Positions 1 through 6,969 of a stretch of DNA of 9,704 nt are shown here, piece after piece; the stretch's first letter is position 1; each line of letters opens with the position of its first letter. Below the pieces are notes generated by a model. That model was not told where the DNA came from, made no database searches, and worked only from the letters and a program-made list of their open reading frames with translations. The translations under genes were made by a program, and so were the position numbers. The stretch is from Chitinophagaceae bacterium (GTDB taxonomy: Bacteria > Bacteroidota > Bacteroidia > Chitinophagales > Chitinophagaceae): NCBI GenBank assembly GCA_947461495.1, contig CANHLV010000041.1, positions 1 to 9,704 of the forward strand, read 5' to 3'.

Positions 1-540
1 CCCAGCTGGTGTTGCGTTTATGATCAATGAAAACTCAATCATCAACTCCTGGTCTATCTGCTCATAAAAAATATCTCCTTTATTTGCTGATTGGGAACGA
101 CTGACTGTAAGGAAATCGATTCCATTTTTTTTCAAGACATACTGTACACCCTTTGAAGCACCACCTGTTCCTAGCACGAGTGCTTTTGTATGGTGACTTT
201 TCAATAATGGCAACAATGATGTTTCAAAACCGAGAACATCTGTGTTATGGCCATTCAATTCTCCATTCTTTATGACGATGCAATTTACTGCACCAATTTC
301 TTTTGCAGCTTCGTCTAATCTTGTTAGATAAGGAATTACATTTTCTTTATGTGGCTTTGTAATAGCAAGCCCTTCTAATCCCGGATTACTGGCTATTAAA
401 CCCTGAAAATCTTTTATTGATTCAATTGGAAATAATTCAAAAACGGCATTATCAATACCCTGCTCTTTGAATTTCTGAGTAAAGAAAATCTTAGAAAAAG
501 AATGACCCAAAGGATATCCAATTAACCCAAAAGTTCTCAT
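1..540 (-). CDS. aroE: Shikimate dehydrogenase, C-terminus cut by window edge
   Basis: AroE reduces 3-dehydroshikimate to shikimate with NADPH, the fourth step of the shikimate pathway to aromatic amino acids, in the cytoplasm. The 180 visible residues begin MRTFGLIGYPLGHSFSK. This holds the substrate-binding S-x-S pair (S14, S16). LAITKPHKENV places the catalytic lysine at K65 and NGHNTD places the partner aspartate at D101. GTGGAS at 124-129 is the glycine-rich dinucleotide loop, VSRS near 146-149 fits the NADP phosphate-binding region, and NATPAG ends the fragment. The family is usually about 245-290 residues, so roughly the last quarter to third lies left of base 1. The ATG at 538-540 gives the standard AroE N-terminus. 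No clear promoter is visible in the 77-base gap from the comA-like gene, so co-transcription with that gene is likely. The frame is intact throughout the visible part. Confidence 0.96.
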   Translation of the reverse strand, partial: MRTFGLIGYPLGHSFSKIFFTQKFKEQGIDNAVFELFPIESIKDFQGLIASNPGLEGLAITKPHKENVIPYLTRLDEAAKEIGAVNCIVIKNGELNGHNTDVLGFETSLLPLLKSHHTKALVLGTGGASKGVQYVLKKNGIDFLTVSRSQSANKGDIFYEQIDQELMIEFSLIINATPAG

Positions 541-617
541 CTTTTTATATTTGATATAAGTTTTTGAAAACGTTAGAAAACAAATTTCTCTATTCCAAAA
601 ACAAGAATACGATGAGT

Positions 618-1379
618 TTATTTGTCTAGATATAATTCAAAAGTATCTCCTCTCAAACCAATTCTCATGGCCTCTAAAGCAATTATTTCTGAAGGCGCAA
701 TATTTCCTAAATTCACATTGCAACCAATTAGTTCAAGAAAATAGAGTTGTTGAGCTTTTTGAGGGGCTTCCCAAAGAATATTTTCAGCAGGTATTTGCGT
801 TAGGATTTCCTGAACAAGACCTTCTCTCACTTCACCCGAACCTCTGTAAATGCCAACATTACCGGCTTCTCTAGCTTCAGCAATTACGTATACAGACCCT
901 GCATTTAATTCAGCGCGCATTAATTCTATCCATTTATAAGGGGGGATAATATGAGCTGCATCTTTGCTTCCCACTTCGCTTAATACGACTCCATGTTTTG
1001 ACAATTTTTCGATATAACCACATTTTTCAGCATGTGGTATTGTAATTGAACCATCACTTACCTCCATATAACTCACACCAAATTCTTTGCATACGTTAAT
1101 ATAATCTTCAAATTGATTTCGAATCAGAAAAGCTTCAAAAAGTGTGCCTCCAAAATAAACAGGCATGTCATAGGAGCGATAAACCTCAAGTTTTTCTTTA
1201 AGATTTGGTGTAACAAATGAAGTGCCAAAACCAAGTTTTACCATGTCGATATGAGGATGACCAACATTCATTAAATTTCTGGCCTCTTCTGTACTTAGAC
1301 CTTTATCCATAACCATTGTGATACCACTTTTCCTTGGTTTTATAGTTCTGTCTGGAATTTGAGTAAGATTGAAATTCAT
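618..1379 (-). CDS. Phosphosulfolactate synthase family protein (ComA-like)
   Basis: The 253-residue protein matches the ComA / (2R)-phospho-3-sulfolactate synthase TIM-barrel family. Characterised members add sulfite to phosphoenolpyruvate, the first step of coenzyme M synthesis in methanogens; Bacillus members contribute to sulfolactate. Family-like blocks in order are KPRKSGITMVMDKGL (14-28), the strand IDMVKLGFGT (44-53), PVYFGGTLFEAF (73-84), YMEVSDGSI (104-112), VVLSEVGSK (131-139), VIAEAREAGN with GIYRGSGEVR (165-186) and ILWEAPQK (201-208). K26, K48, E106, D109, E135, K139, E168 and E204 are the charged residues likely to line the barrel mouth; that assignment is my inference. There is no signal peptide, so the protein is cytoplasmic. 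It lies between a TPR gene (59 bases upstream) and aroE (77 bases downstream). A one-mismatch -7 box, TATCTTCG at 1400-1407, may give it some transcription of its own. Bacteroidota do not make coenzyme M, so the product's fate is unknown. Sulfonolipid precursor supply is one idea. The plant protein HSA32 belongs to the same family without a settled reaction, so enzymatic activity is not certain. Confidence 0.88.
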   Translation of the reverse strand: MNFNLTQIPDRTIKPRKSGITMVMDKGLSTEEARNLMNVGHPHIDMVKLGFGTSFVTPNLKEKLEVYRSYDMPVYFGGTLFEAFLIRNQFEDYINVCKEFGVSYMEVSDGSITIPHAEKCGYIEKLSKHGVVLSEVGSKDAAHIIPPYKWIELMRAELNAGSVYVIAEAREAGNVGIYRGSGEVREGLVQEILTQIPAENILWEAPQKAQQLYFLELIGCNVNLGNIAPSEIIALEAMRIGLRGDTFELYLDK

Positions 1380-1438
1380 TGCGTTTATTAAATTTTACGC
1401 GAAGATACCCATTCGAGCTGAAAAGTGCGATTTCTCAA

Positions 1439-2869
1439 TCATTTACTTTTTGATGACTTTGATTTTTTAAACCTTGCAATTAAATCAACTACTTGCTGAT
1501 TTTGTAATAAAGTTGGATTGATTTCTATAAAGTTTTTTATCAATTTAACGTTTGCAGTTAACGCGTATTCAAGATAGATTAATGCCTGTTTGGATTGCCC
1601 CATTGCAAAAAGAAACACTGATTTATAATAGACGAAAATTGGTTTGGAGTCTGTATGTTCAAATGCAGTAACAGCATATTCAAAACCATCTTCAAAAAGA
1701 CCGCCCTTGTAAAAACAATTCAACAACTCAATCCATCCGTTAATATTTTTAGGTCTGATTCTTACAAAGTTACCAATGTAGGTGATGGCCTCATCATAAT
1801 CTTCAAGCTGCATATGACATCTACCCAATGCAAGATTGTATTCCGGTTGTAACAAATGGAATTTCAACGCAGCATGTAATGATTTAATGGCATTTTGCCA
1901 ATTACTTTCATTCATGTAGGTACAAGCTATTTTATAGTGCATCTGGCTGTCTTCCTGATTTAAATGGCTAGCCTTTTTGTAATTAAATCTGGCTTGTGCA
2001 TAGTTATGCAACTTATCAAAACTATGACCTATTGCTTCATAAATAACCGCCTCAGGGGCAGATAATTCCAAAACCTTTTCCAGTACTTCAATGGCTTCTT
2101 TGTATTTTTTCAGTCTGATATAGGCATCTCCTATGTTTCTGTAAGCATAATCGAACTTCTCGTTGATAGCAATGGCATATTGGTAAGCATCGATTGATTT
2201 TTCATACAATTTGATACCCTGATAAGCCGCACCTAAATTAAACCATGCTAATTCATTATATGGATTATTATCTAATATCCAAAGATATAAAGTAATCGCT
2301 TCTTCATTTCTGCCTGTATAATCAGTCCAAAAACAAATTTTATATAAAGCCTCCTCATTATTAGGGTCCTGTTGAAGTATAAGTGTTAAACAATTAAAAA
2401 CTTTTTCGAAATTTTCATAATCATCATACACGTCTGCCAATTCAAACAACAAGTTGATTTTATCCTCCCCTTCAAAAGAATTCAAAACTGATTCCAGCAA
2501 CTGAGCCGCCTCCTCTTGCTTGTCTAATGCCAATAAAGCATCTGTTTTGATAATGAACAGATTGGCATCATTGCTATCCAGTATGTATGCTTTATTTAAA
2601 TAAAACAAACAATCTTCATACCTTCTAAGTGATAATAAAATATCTGCTTTAATAACCAATAAAGAAGGGGAATAAGGAAATTGATTAATTCCAAATTCTG
2701 CAGCTTCTAATGCTTCGGCAAATTGATCTTTTTGAATAAAATAATCCGCAATAATTTCAAAACCCTCCTCTTCAATGAATGTAAATCTCTTTCCAGACTT
2801 CATTTTAAGAAATTGCATTACCAATTCTCTGATTTCATCATTATTTTGCCTGAAAGGATTGTTATTCAT
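1439..2869 (-). CDS. Cytoplasmic tetratricopeptide repeat protein
   Basis: The 476-residue protein is built almost wholly of TPR-type helical pairs, about 34 residues each. Clear repeats carry the W/Y/A-G-Y-P signature, for example around 206-238 (AWFNLGAAYQGIKLYEKSI), 240-272 (YAYRNIGDAYIRLKKYKEAI), 275-306, 308-340 and 343-375 (YNLALGRCHMQLEDYDEAI). More diverged repeats fill 35-200 and 376-440. The N-terminus has no signal peptide or membrane segment and the tail is lysine/serine rich (KKSKSSKSK), so a soluble cytoplasmic scaffold or partner-binding protein is expected. No catalytic domain is present and the partner cannot be read from sequence. It is the first gene of the minus-strand run leading to the comA-like gene and aroE. 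No exact TAnnTTTG box lies in its 151-base upstream region; the closest is TTATTTTG at 2979-2986. TPR identity is certain, the biological role unknown. Confidence 0.9.
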   Translation of the reverse strand: MNNNPFRQNNDEIRELVMQFLKMKSGKRFTFIEEEGFEIIADYFIQKDQFAEALEAAEFGINQFPYSPSLLVIKADILLSLRRYEDCLFYLNKAYILDSNDANLFIIKTDALLALDKQEEAAQLLESVLNSFEGEDKINLLFELADVYDDYENFEKVFNCLTLILQQDPNNEEALYKICFWTDYTGRNEEAITLYLWILDNNPYNELAWFNLGAAYQGIKLYEKSIDAYQYAIAINEKFDYAYRNIGDAYIRLKKYKEAIEVLEKVLELSAPEAVIYEAIGHSFDKLHNYAQARFNYKKASHLNQEDSQMHYKIACTYMNESNWQNAIKSLHAALKFHLLQPEYNLALGRCHMQLEDYDEAITYIGNFVRIRPKNINGWIELLNCFYKGGLFEDGFEYAVTAFEHTDSKPIFVYYKSVFLFAMGQSKQALIYLEYALTANVKLIKNFIEINPTLLQNQQVVDLIARFKKSKSSKSK

Positions 2870-2970
2870 ATTAAAAGTTGCTATTGTAATTTAGTAAAAA
2901 AGAATGAACCGATCTATTTATATTAATTTTTTGAAATTTCTTTATTTTTTTAAAAATATTGATTAATAAA

Positions 2971-3001
2971 TTTCTTTTCAAAATAAATATAACTATATTT
3001 G
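2971..3001 (+). promoter_or_regulatory. Bacteroidota-type promoter for the small secreted protein
   Basis: TATATTTG at 2994-3001 matches the Bacteroidota -7 consensus TAnnTTTG exactly. TTTC at 2971-2974 sits 19 bases upstream, where the -33 TTTG element belongs (one mismatch). Transcription would begin near 3007, leaving a leader of about a dozen AT-rich bases before the ATG at 3021. The surroundings are very AT-rich, which raises the chance of a fortuitous match. Confidence 0.55.
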
Positions 3002-3020
3002 TTACAGTATACTTAAATAA

Positions 3021-3377
3021 ATGAGATATTCAACCAAATCAATATTAATCTTTGCCCTCATTCTAGGTTCCATGATGCATAGCTTTGCAGATCGTGGTGT
3101 TAGAAGAAAATCAAAAAACAAGGTTGTACTTAATATTTCAAATAACACGGCATCTTTTAAAAACTCACTTTCCTATAACTTAAAAAATGGTTTGAAATAC
3201 AAGGGTTTCATATTAACTGAACCCAAACCTTTAACAAGTTTTATTTCTTTGAATGGAATAAATTCTTTTCAAAAAGGAAACACAATCTACCTTTCTCCTT
3301 ACAAGCAAAAAATTATAGTTCCTGAATTGAAGCAAGGTTATACAGGAATGAAATTGATAATAAAATCAAGAGATTAA
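3021..3377 (+). CDS. Small secreted basic protein of unknown function
   Basis: This 118-residue protein has a textbook Sec signal peptide: a short charged start (MRYSTK), a hydrophobic core at 8-19 (ILIFALILGSMM), and a likely signal peptidase I site after HSFA (A23). The mature part, about 95 residues, starts DRGVRRKSKNK and is strongly basic, rich in Lys, Asn and Ser, and shows short alternating hydrophobic stretches (VVLNIS, GFILTE, TIYLSP, KIIVPEL, MKLIIKS) that suggest a small beta-rich fold. It has no cysteine and no lipobox, so it is neither a lipoprotein nor disulfide-bonded. I do not recognise a family. The exact -7 box just upstream and the signal peptide argue that it is a real gene. 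It is transcribed alone and runs towards the GLPGLI-like gene, with only 5 bases between the two stop codons. Confidence 0.75.
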   Translation: MRYSTKSILIFALILGSMMHSFADRGVRRKSKNKVVLNISNNTASFKNSLSYNLKNGLKYKGFILTEPKPLTSFISLNGINSFQKGNTIYLSPYKQKIIVPELKQGYTGMKLIIKSRD

Positions 3378-3382
3378 TTTTA

Positions 3383-4039
3383 CTAATTCTCTTTTTTCAG
3401 TCCCATCGCATCTTTATACGTTATTACTCTGTAGCCTGAGTTGGGTATGTCGAAACTATTTTGACTCAAAATGTCATAGTTAATTTCCTTTAACTTGTAA
3501 ACATAATTTATACCATTAGTCAAATTTTCAAATTGTACTGGTAACCCTTTAATTCCAGGAAAAGCAATGCTGTAATTGTTATTTACAATAATTAAAGAAG
3601 GATCAAAATAGACAGTTAATTTCCCTCCATCTTGCAGAGCTGCAGTTGCAATTTGATATTCTTTGCCTTCAATTTTTTTCGACTGATTTGAGAATTTAAA
3701 ATCAAGATTCATAAAAAGCTGATTTTGAAATAGCCAGTCTTGTTTATTTAAATTAACTAATAATTTTTGACCGCTATACTCTTTAAGAATGACACCAGTC
3801 TCTGTCTTACTATTGAATATTGTAGTTTCTGTGCCTAGACTATTTATAAATTCTGATTTTGTAAGTGACCCTTTTACATAAAGCAGATAAGTGGCATTGG
3901 GTGAATTGGATGTGTTCTTTTCCTGGTTTACTCGGTTAATAAGAATATCATAACTGAGTGTAGCATCTGTTATTTGTTTTTGAGCATTACCAAAGACAGA
4001 AAGATTAATTATCAAGAAAAAAATGACGAATTTTTTCAT
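3383..4039 (-). CDS. Secreted GLPGLI-like protein of Bacteroidota
   Basis: The 218-residue protein begins with a signal peptide (MKKFVIFFLIINLSVFGNA, cleavage probably before Q20), so it is exported to the periplasm or cell surface. The mature part is predicted to be mostly beta strands: DATLSYDILI (25-34), ATYLLYVKGSLTKSEF (49-64), TGVILKEYSGQKLLVNL (81-97), KIEGKEYQIATAALQDGG (122-139) and LTVYFDPSL (141-149). The block FPGIKGLPVQFE (160-171) resembles the GL-P-GL motif of the GLPGLI family and the corresponding part of DUF4412-type proteins, both Bacteroidota secreted families without a defined activity. Membership is my reading of pattern, not a search result. The stop is TAG. The only promoter-like box upstream is a poor AAAATTTG at 4060-4067. 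An inverted repeat lies about 113 bases upstream of the start. No enzymatic residues stand out. Confidence 0.75.
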   Translation of the reverse strand: MKKFVIFFLIINLSVFGNAQKQITDATLSYDILINRVNQEKNTSNSPNATYLLYVKGSLTKSEFINSLGTETTIFNSKTETGVILKEYSGQKLLVNLNKQDWLFQNQLFMNLDFKFSNQSKKIEGKEYQIATAALQDGGKLTVYFDPSLIIVNNNYSIAFPGIKGLPVQFENLTNGINYVYKLKEINYDILSQNSFDIPNSGYRVITYKDAMGLKKEN

Positions 4040-4151
4040 GTGTGTATGTTTTTAACTTCCAAATTTTTTAAATGTCTTTTCCTTTAATATTCATTACTCG
4101 TATTAAGTTTGCTTGATTAAAGGACTCCATTTAAAGCATCTTTTAATAAAG

Positions 4152-4177
4152 ATATAAACAACTCAGTTAGTTTATAT
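4152..4177. repeat. Perfect 8-bp inverted repeat, possible operator
   Basis: ATATAAAC (4152-4159) is the exact reverse complement of GTTTATAT (4170-4177). The 10-base spacer AACTCAGTTA itself contains AACT and AGTT. It lies in the gap upstream of the GLPGLI-like gene and just past the yidC terminator. It could be a regulator-binding site or a weak hairpin. Chance is possible in such AT-rich DNA. Confidence 0.3.
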
Positions 4178-4185
4178 GGATTTTT

Positions 4186-4222
4186 AGTTAAAAAAAACTG
4201 CACCTTTTTAAGTGCAGTTTTT
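4186..4222 (-). terminator. Intrinsic terminator of yidC
   Basis: An 11-bp perfect stem pairs AAAAACTGCAC (4193-4203) with GTGCAGTTTTT (4212-4222) around an 8-base loop. Read on the minus strand, the stem is followed at once by a run of eight T (4190-4197, partly inside the stem) and then AACT. It begins 24 bases after the yidC stop codon, the normal place for a Rho-independent terminator. It could also act weakly on the plus strand. Confidence 0.88.
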
Positions 4223-4246
4223 GGGATTATTTTATTTTATATTGAA

Positions 4247-6061
4247 TTATGATTTCTTTTTGAGTTCTTGTAATTTACGTTGACTTTCTTGCATGGCATC
4301 TATTCTTTCCTGCATTTTGGATTTTTTGAGTGGCTTCTTTCTATTCTCTTCAATTTGAAGCATTATTTTATCATGGTCTATAATGTATTTTTGAATGATG
4401 ATTTGCAAGATTAAGGTGATTGTATTAGACACCGTATAATACCAAGTAAGTGCTGAAGGCAATTTATTGAAAACACCAAGCAATAATACAGGGAAGATAT
4501 AAGGCATATACTTCATCAGCGGGTTGCTATTATCCTGCATATTGCTCATGCTATATAATGAAATCAGTAGGCTTGTAATAACTGCAGTAATAGTGAACAG
4601 ACTTACGTGATCGCCATAGAATGGTACTTCAAATGGAATTTTTAAAATTGAATCATATTGCGCTAAATCATTCGCCCATAAAAAACTCTTTCCTCTCAAA
4701 TCAATATTGGATTGAAAGAAATAATACAATGACATAAAGATTGGTATTTGCAACAAGGCTGGCAAGCAACCTCCCAGTGGACTAACACCTGCAGTTCTCC
4801 ATAATTTCATTTGCTCCATACCAAACGCCTGTTGATCATCTTTGTATTTTTCTTTTAACGCATCTACCTCGGGTTTTAAAACTTTCATCTTCGCTCCACT
4901 CAAATAGCTTTTATATAAAATAGGTGATGTGATTAAACGTATCAGTAGTGTAAGCAACAAAATTACTATACCCATACTGGAAATATGTTTTTGAATAAAA
5001 TCAAAAACTGGAAGTAAAAAATATCTGTTAATATATTTTACAAATGCAAAAATGCCACTGCCATATGGAACAATGTTTTCCATATGGTTGTTATATTTTT
5101 TTAAAATATTATAATCACTTGGGCCATAATACAACTCCAAGGGTACAATAGATTCATTTCCTGCATTCAATTGATACCTTGCATTATTTATTACTCTGAC
5201 TAAATAATGATTACTTGTATCACTTGGTATTTTCCATGTTGTATTAGTTTCAGTAAAAGAATTTTCAGCGAGTAGTGTTGTCAAAAAGAATTGTTGTTTT
5301 ACTCCTAACCATTTGGTTTTTTTTAATTCTTTTGAATCCTCTTTGCTTAAATATTGAAAATCAAAGTTGTCATTTTCATAATAGCAAAAATGACTTTGTG
5401 TCAATTCATATGCATGGTCTTTTTCGATTGTGGGAGATTCAACTTGCCAAATAAAGTTGATGGCATTTTGCGTAAACAAAAAATCTGATCCGGATGATTT
5501 AATCTTAAACCCTATCATATATTCCCCTTCGGTGATAGTGTATTCATGAATAATTTTTTTTCCAATGCTGTCTGATGCTTCGAAACTAATGATTTTGTTT
5601 TTGCCATCCTGTCTTACAGGTAAAACATTGAAATTGATTTCCTCAATTGCTTTGGATTTGTTCTGAGATACATTTATTCTATATGAAAACTTATTAAATT
5701 CTCCTTGAGAGAGTATAACTGGAGAGCCATCGTATTTTTTATACTTTTTCAATTCCACTGCATTGGGCTGTGCGCCTTTTGTTGTAAAGCTTATTTTAAA
5801 TAAATCATTTTCAACTATGGTAATAACAGGTTCAGTTGTGGCGCCAAAAGAAGTTAAATCCGTTTTATTTCTCGTCGAATTGCTACTATCAATTTTTGAA
5901 GCATTCAGTTCATTTTTTTTCGGAGGTTGTAACCTTGCTATTGAATCAGCAATTCTTTTCTGCTCACCCTCAAATGCTAATCTATTTTTACTATTAAAGT
6001 AAAACATAGCAATCAATAACAATCCAATTAAAACGAAGCCAATCGTTGTATTTCTATCCAT
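4247..6061 (-). CDS. yidC: Membrane protein insertase YidC
   Basis: YidC inserts and folds inner-membrane proteins, alone or with SecYEG. From the ATG at 6059-6061 it is 604 residues starting MDRNTTIGFVLIG, the usual Bacteroidota N-terminus. A first membrane helix (6-22) leads to a large beta-rich periplasmic domain (about 75-325). The conserved core follows: membrane helix 362-382 with the groove arginine R375 (LLIRLITSP), a cytoplasmic hairpin rich in Lys/Glu (about 386-420), then GVSPLGGCLPALLQIPIF (425-442) leading into the third helix, and further helices near 486-504, 517-532 and 541-560. The tail (565-604) is strongly basic and probably a coiled coil, as in YidC versions that contact the ribosome. 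A longer reading frame reaches a TTG at 6106, but that lies upstream of the promoter-like box at 6088-6095. ATG at 6065-6067 (two residues more) is the other candidate. The gene is monocistronic in appearance, with its own promoter and terminator. Confidence 0.96.
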   Translation of the reverse strand: MDRNTTIGFVLIGLLLIAMFYFNSKNRLAFEGEQKRIADSIARLQPPKKNELNASKIDSSNSTRNKTDLTSFGATTEPVITIVENDLFKISFTTKGAQPNAVELKKYKKYDGSPVILSQGEFNKFSYRINVSQNKSKAIEEINFNVLPVRQDGKNKIISFEASDSIGKKIIHEYTITEGEYMIGFKIKSSGSDFLFTQNAINFIWQVESPTIEKDHAYELTQSHFCYYENDNFDFQYLSKEDSKELKKTKWLGVKQQFFLTTLLAENSFTETNTTWKIPSDTSNHYLVRVINNARYQLNAGNESIVPLELYYGPSDYNILKKYNNHMENIVPYGSGIFAFVKYINRYFLLPVFDFIQKHISSMGIVILLLTLLIRLITSPILYKSYLSGAKMKVLKPEVDALKEKYKDDQQAFGMEQMKLWRTAGVSPLGGCLPALLQIPIFMSLYYFFQSNIDLRGKSFLWANDLAQYDSILKIPFEVPFYGDHVSLFTITAVITSLLISLYSMSNMQDNSNPLMKYMPYIFPVLLLGVFNKLPSALTWYYTVSNTITLILQIIIQKYIIDHDKIMLQIEENRKKPLKKSKMQERIDAMQESQRKLQELKKKS

Positions 6062-6087
6062 ACCCATTTTAGTAAATTTTTGGAAGG

Positions 6088-6095
6088 CAAAGGTA
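6088..6095 (-). promoter_or_regulatory. -7 promoter element of yidC
   Basis: The minus strand reads TACCTTTG, an exact match to the Bacteroidota -7 consensus TAnnTTTG. The nearest upstream TTTG in the -33 direction is at 6120-6123, with a 24-base spacer that is longer than the usual 19-21, so the -33 element is uncertain. A start near 6082 would leave a leader of about 20 bases before the ATG at 6061. The same octamer precedes rplY. Confidence 0.6.
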
Positions 6096-6172
6096 AACAA
6101 ACCCAAACATAACTGATGACAAACGAGTTTTTTATTTAACCCAGATTTTGTAATGTAAAACTTTTAGAATTT

Positions 6173-6206
6173 AAAAAGGAAAAAGGCTGCTCTAAGGCAG
6201 CCTCTT
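6173..6206 (-). terminator. Intrinsic terminator of rplY
   Basis: On the minus strand AGGCTGC (6203-6197) pairs with GCAGCCT (6190-6184) around the 6-base loop CTTAGA. Three more pairs including one G-U can extend the stem. The sequence TTTTCCTTTTT follows. It starts about 25 bases after the rplY stop codon, and the GC-rich stem with a T-rich tail is typical of Rho-independent termination. Confidence 0.85.
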
Positions 6207-6227
6207 TGTTATTAATCAAAAGCTTAT

Positions 6228-6845
6228 TTATTTTTTTGCAGCGGGCGCAGCAGCTTTAGCTCCTGCTTTAGGTGCTGCAGCAGCAGCTTCCTCTTGTTTA
6301 AGCTGACGGGTCATTGTGATTGAAGCAATTGGAATTCTTGGAGAGTTCAATACTTCCATATTGGTAGCTATGATATTCTCTACTCTGATATTTTCATTTA
6401 ATTGAAGATTGCTTAAATCAACTTCAATAAATTCTTTCAAGTTTTTAGGAAGTGTCTTGATTTTTATAGACTTCATTTTAGTAACCAACTTTCCCCCCGC
6501 TTTTACACCTGCAGGAGTTCCGATGTATTTCAAAGGTAAAGTTGCAATAACTTTCTTATCATCTACTAATTCAAGAAAGTCAACATGGATTAGTTCGTCT
6601 GTAACTTTGTCGAATTGAATATCTTTCAAAATACAATTGTAAGTGTTGCCACTAACATTTAAGTTGGCAAGCATGAATTCTGAAGTATAAACGATGTTTT
6701 TAAATGCAGATGCAGGGGCTGAGAAATTCACCTCAGATTTTCCGCCATAAATTACACCTGGCACGAGCTTCTGAGAGCGAAGTTGACGGGCGGCTTTTTT
6801 CCCGCTTTCGGTCCTCAGTTGACCTTCGATAGTAATTGATTTCAT
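6228..6845 (-). CDS. rplY: 50S ribosomal protein bL25, long CTC form
   Basis: The 205-residue protein is the long, two-domain form of bL25 (CTC/TL5), which binds 5S rRNA in the central protuberance of the large subunit. The N-terminal RNA-binding domain (about 1-90) includes GKKAARQLRSQKLVPGVIYG (15-34), with the hallmark VPGVIYG, and ILKDIQFDKVTDELIHVDF near 72-90. The C-terminal beta domain (about 95-180) carries PLKYIGTPAGVKAGG and ends with PRIPIASITM. A low-complexity Ala/Lys/Pro tail (from about 183, EEAAAAAPKAG) closes the protein; such tails are common and variable in this family. E. coli L25 has only the first domain. The ATG at 6843-6845 sits about 17 bases after the expected transcription start. 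The gene has its own -7 box and its own terminator. It is separated from prs by 124 bases. Confidence 0.96.
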   Translation of the reverse strand: MKSITIEGQLRTESGKKAARQLRSQKLVPGVIYGGKSEVNFSAPASAFKNIVYTSEFMLANLNVSGNTYNCILKDIQFDKVTDELIHVDFLELVDDKKVIATLPLKYIGTPAGVKAGGKLVTKMKSIKIKTLPKNLKEFIEVDLSNLQLNENIRVENIIATNMEVLNSPRIPIASITMTRQLKQEEAAAAAPKAGAKAAAPAAKK

Positions 6846-6869
6846 TTTGTATTATTTTTTAATGAGGCG

Positions 6870-6900
6870 CAAAGGTAATAATTCAAGCCCGTAAAATAAA
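6870..6900 (-). promoter_or_regulatory. Promoter of rplY
   Basis: The minus strand has TACCTTTG at 6877-6870, an exact TAnnTTTG -7 element. TTTA at 6900-6897 lies 19 bases upstream in place of the -33 TTTG (one mismatch). Transcription would start near 6863, giving a leader of about 17 bases. The -7 octamer is identical to that of yidC. Confidence 0.65.
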
Positions 6901-6969
6901 ACTGAAATTCAATTATTTTAAAAAATCAACCCTGAAAAACAGGAAGTAGTCCTAAAAAACATCGATAAA

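Noticed and set aside
1655..1852. Open frame of 65 codons on the plus strand
   Set aside because: It lies wholly inside the TPR gene on the opposite strand and has no promoter, signal or recognisable domain.
2723..2926. Open frame of 67 codons on the plus strand
   Set aside because: It is antisense to the 5' end of the TPR gene and the translation has no protein-like features.
5763..6002. Open frame of 79 codons on the plus strand with hydrophobic stretches
   Set aside because: It is antisense to yidC; the hydrophobicity reflects the complement of polar codons and there is no start context.
6931..6943. Hairpin CCTG-AAAAA-CAGG after prs as a terminator
   Set aside because: The stem is only 4 bp and the T-run on the minus strand starts several bases later; it is much weaker than the yidC and rplY terminators.
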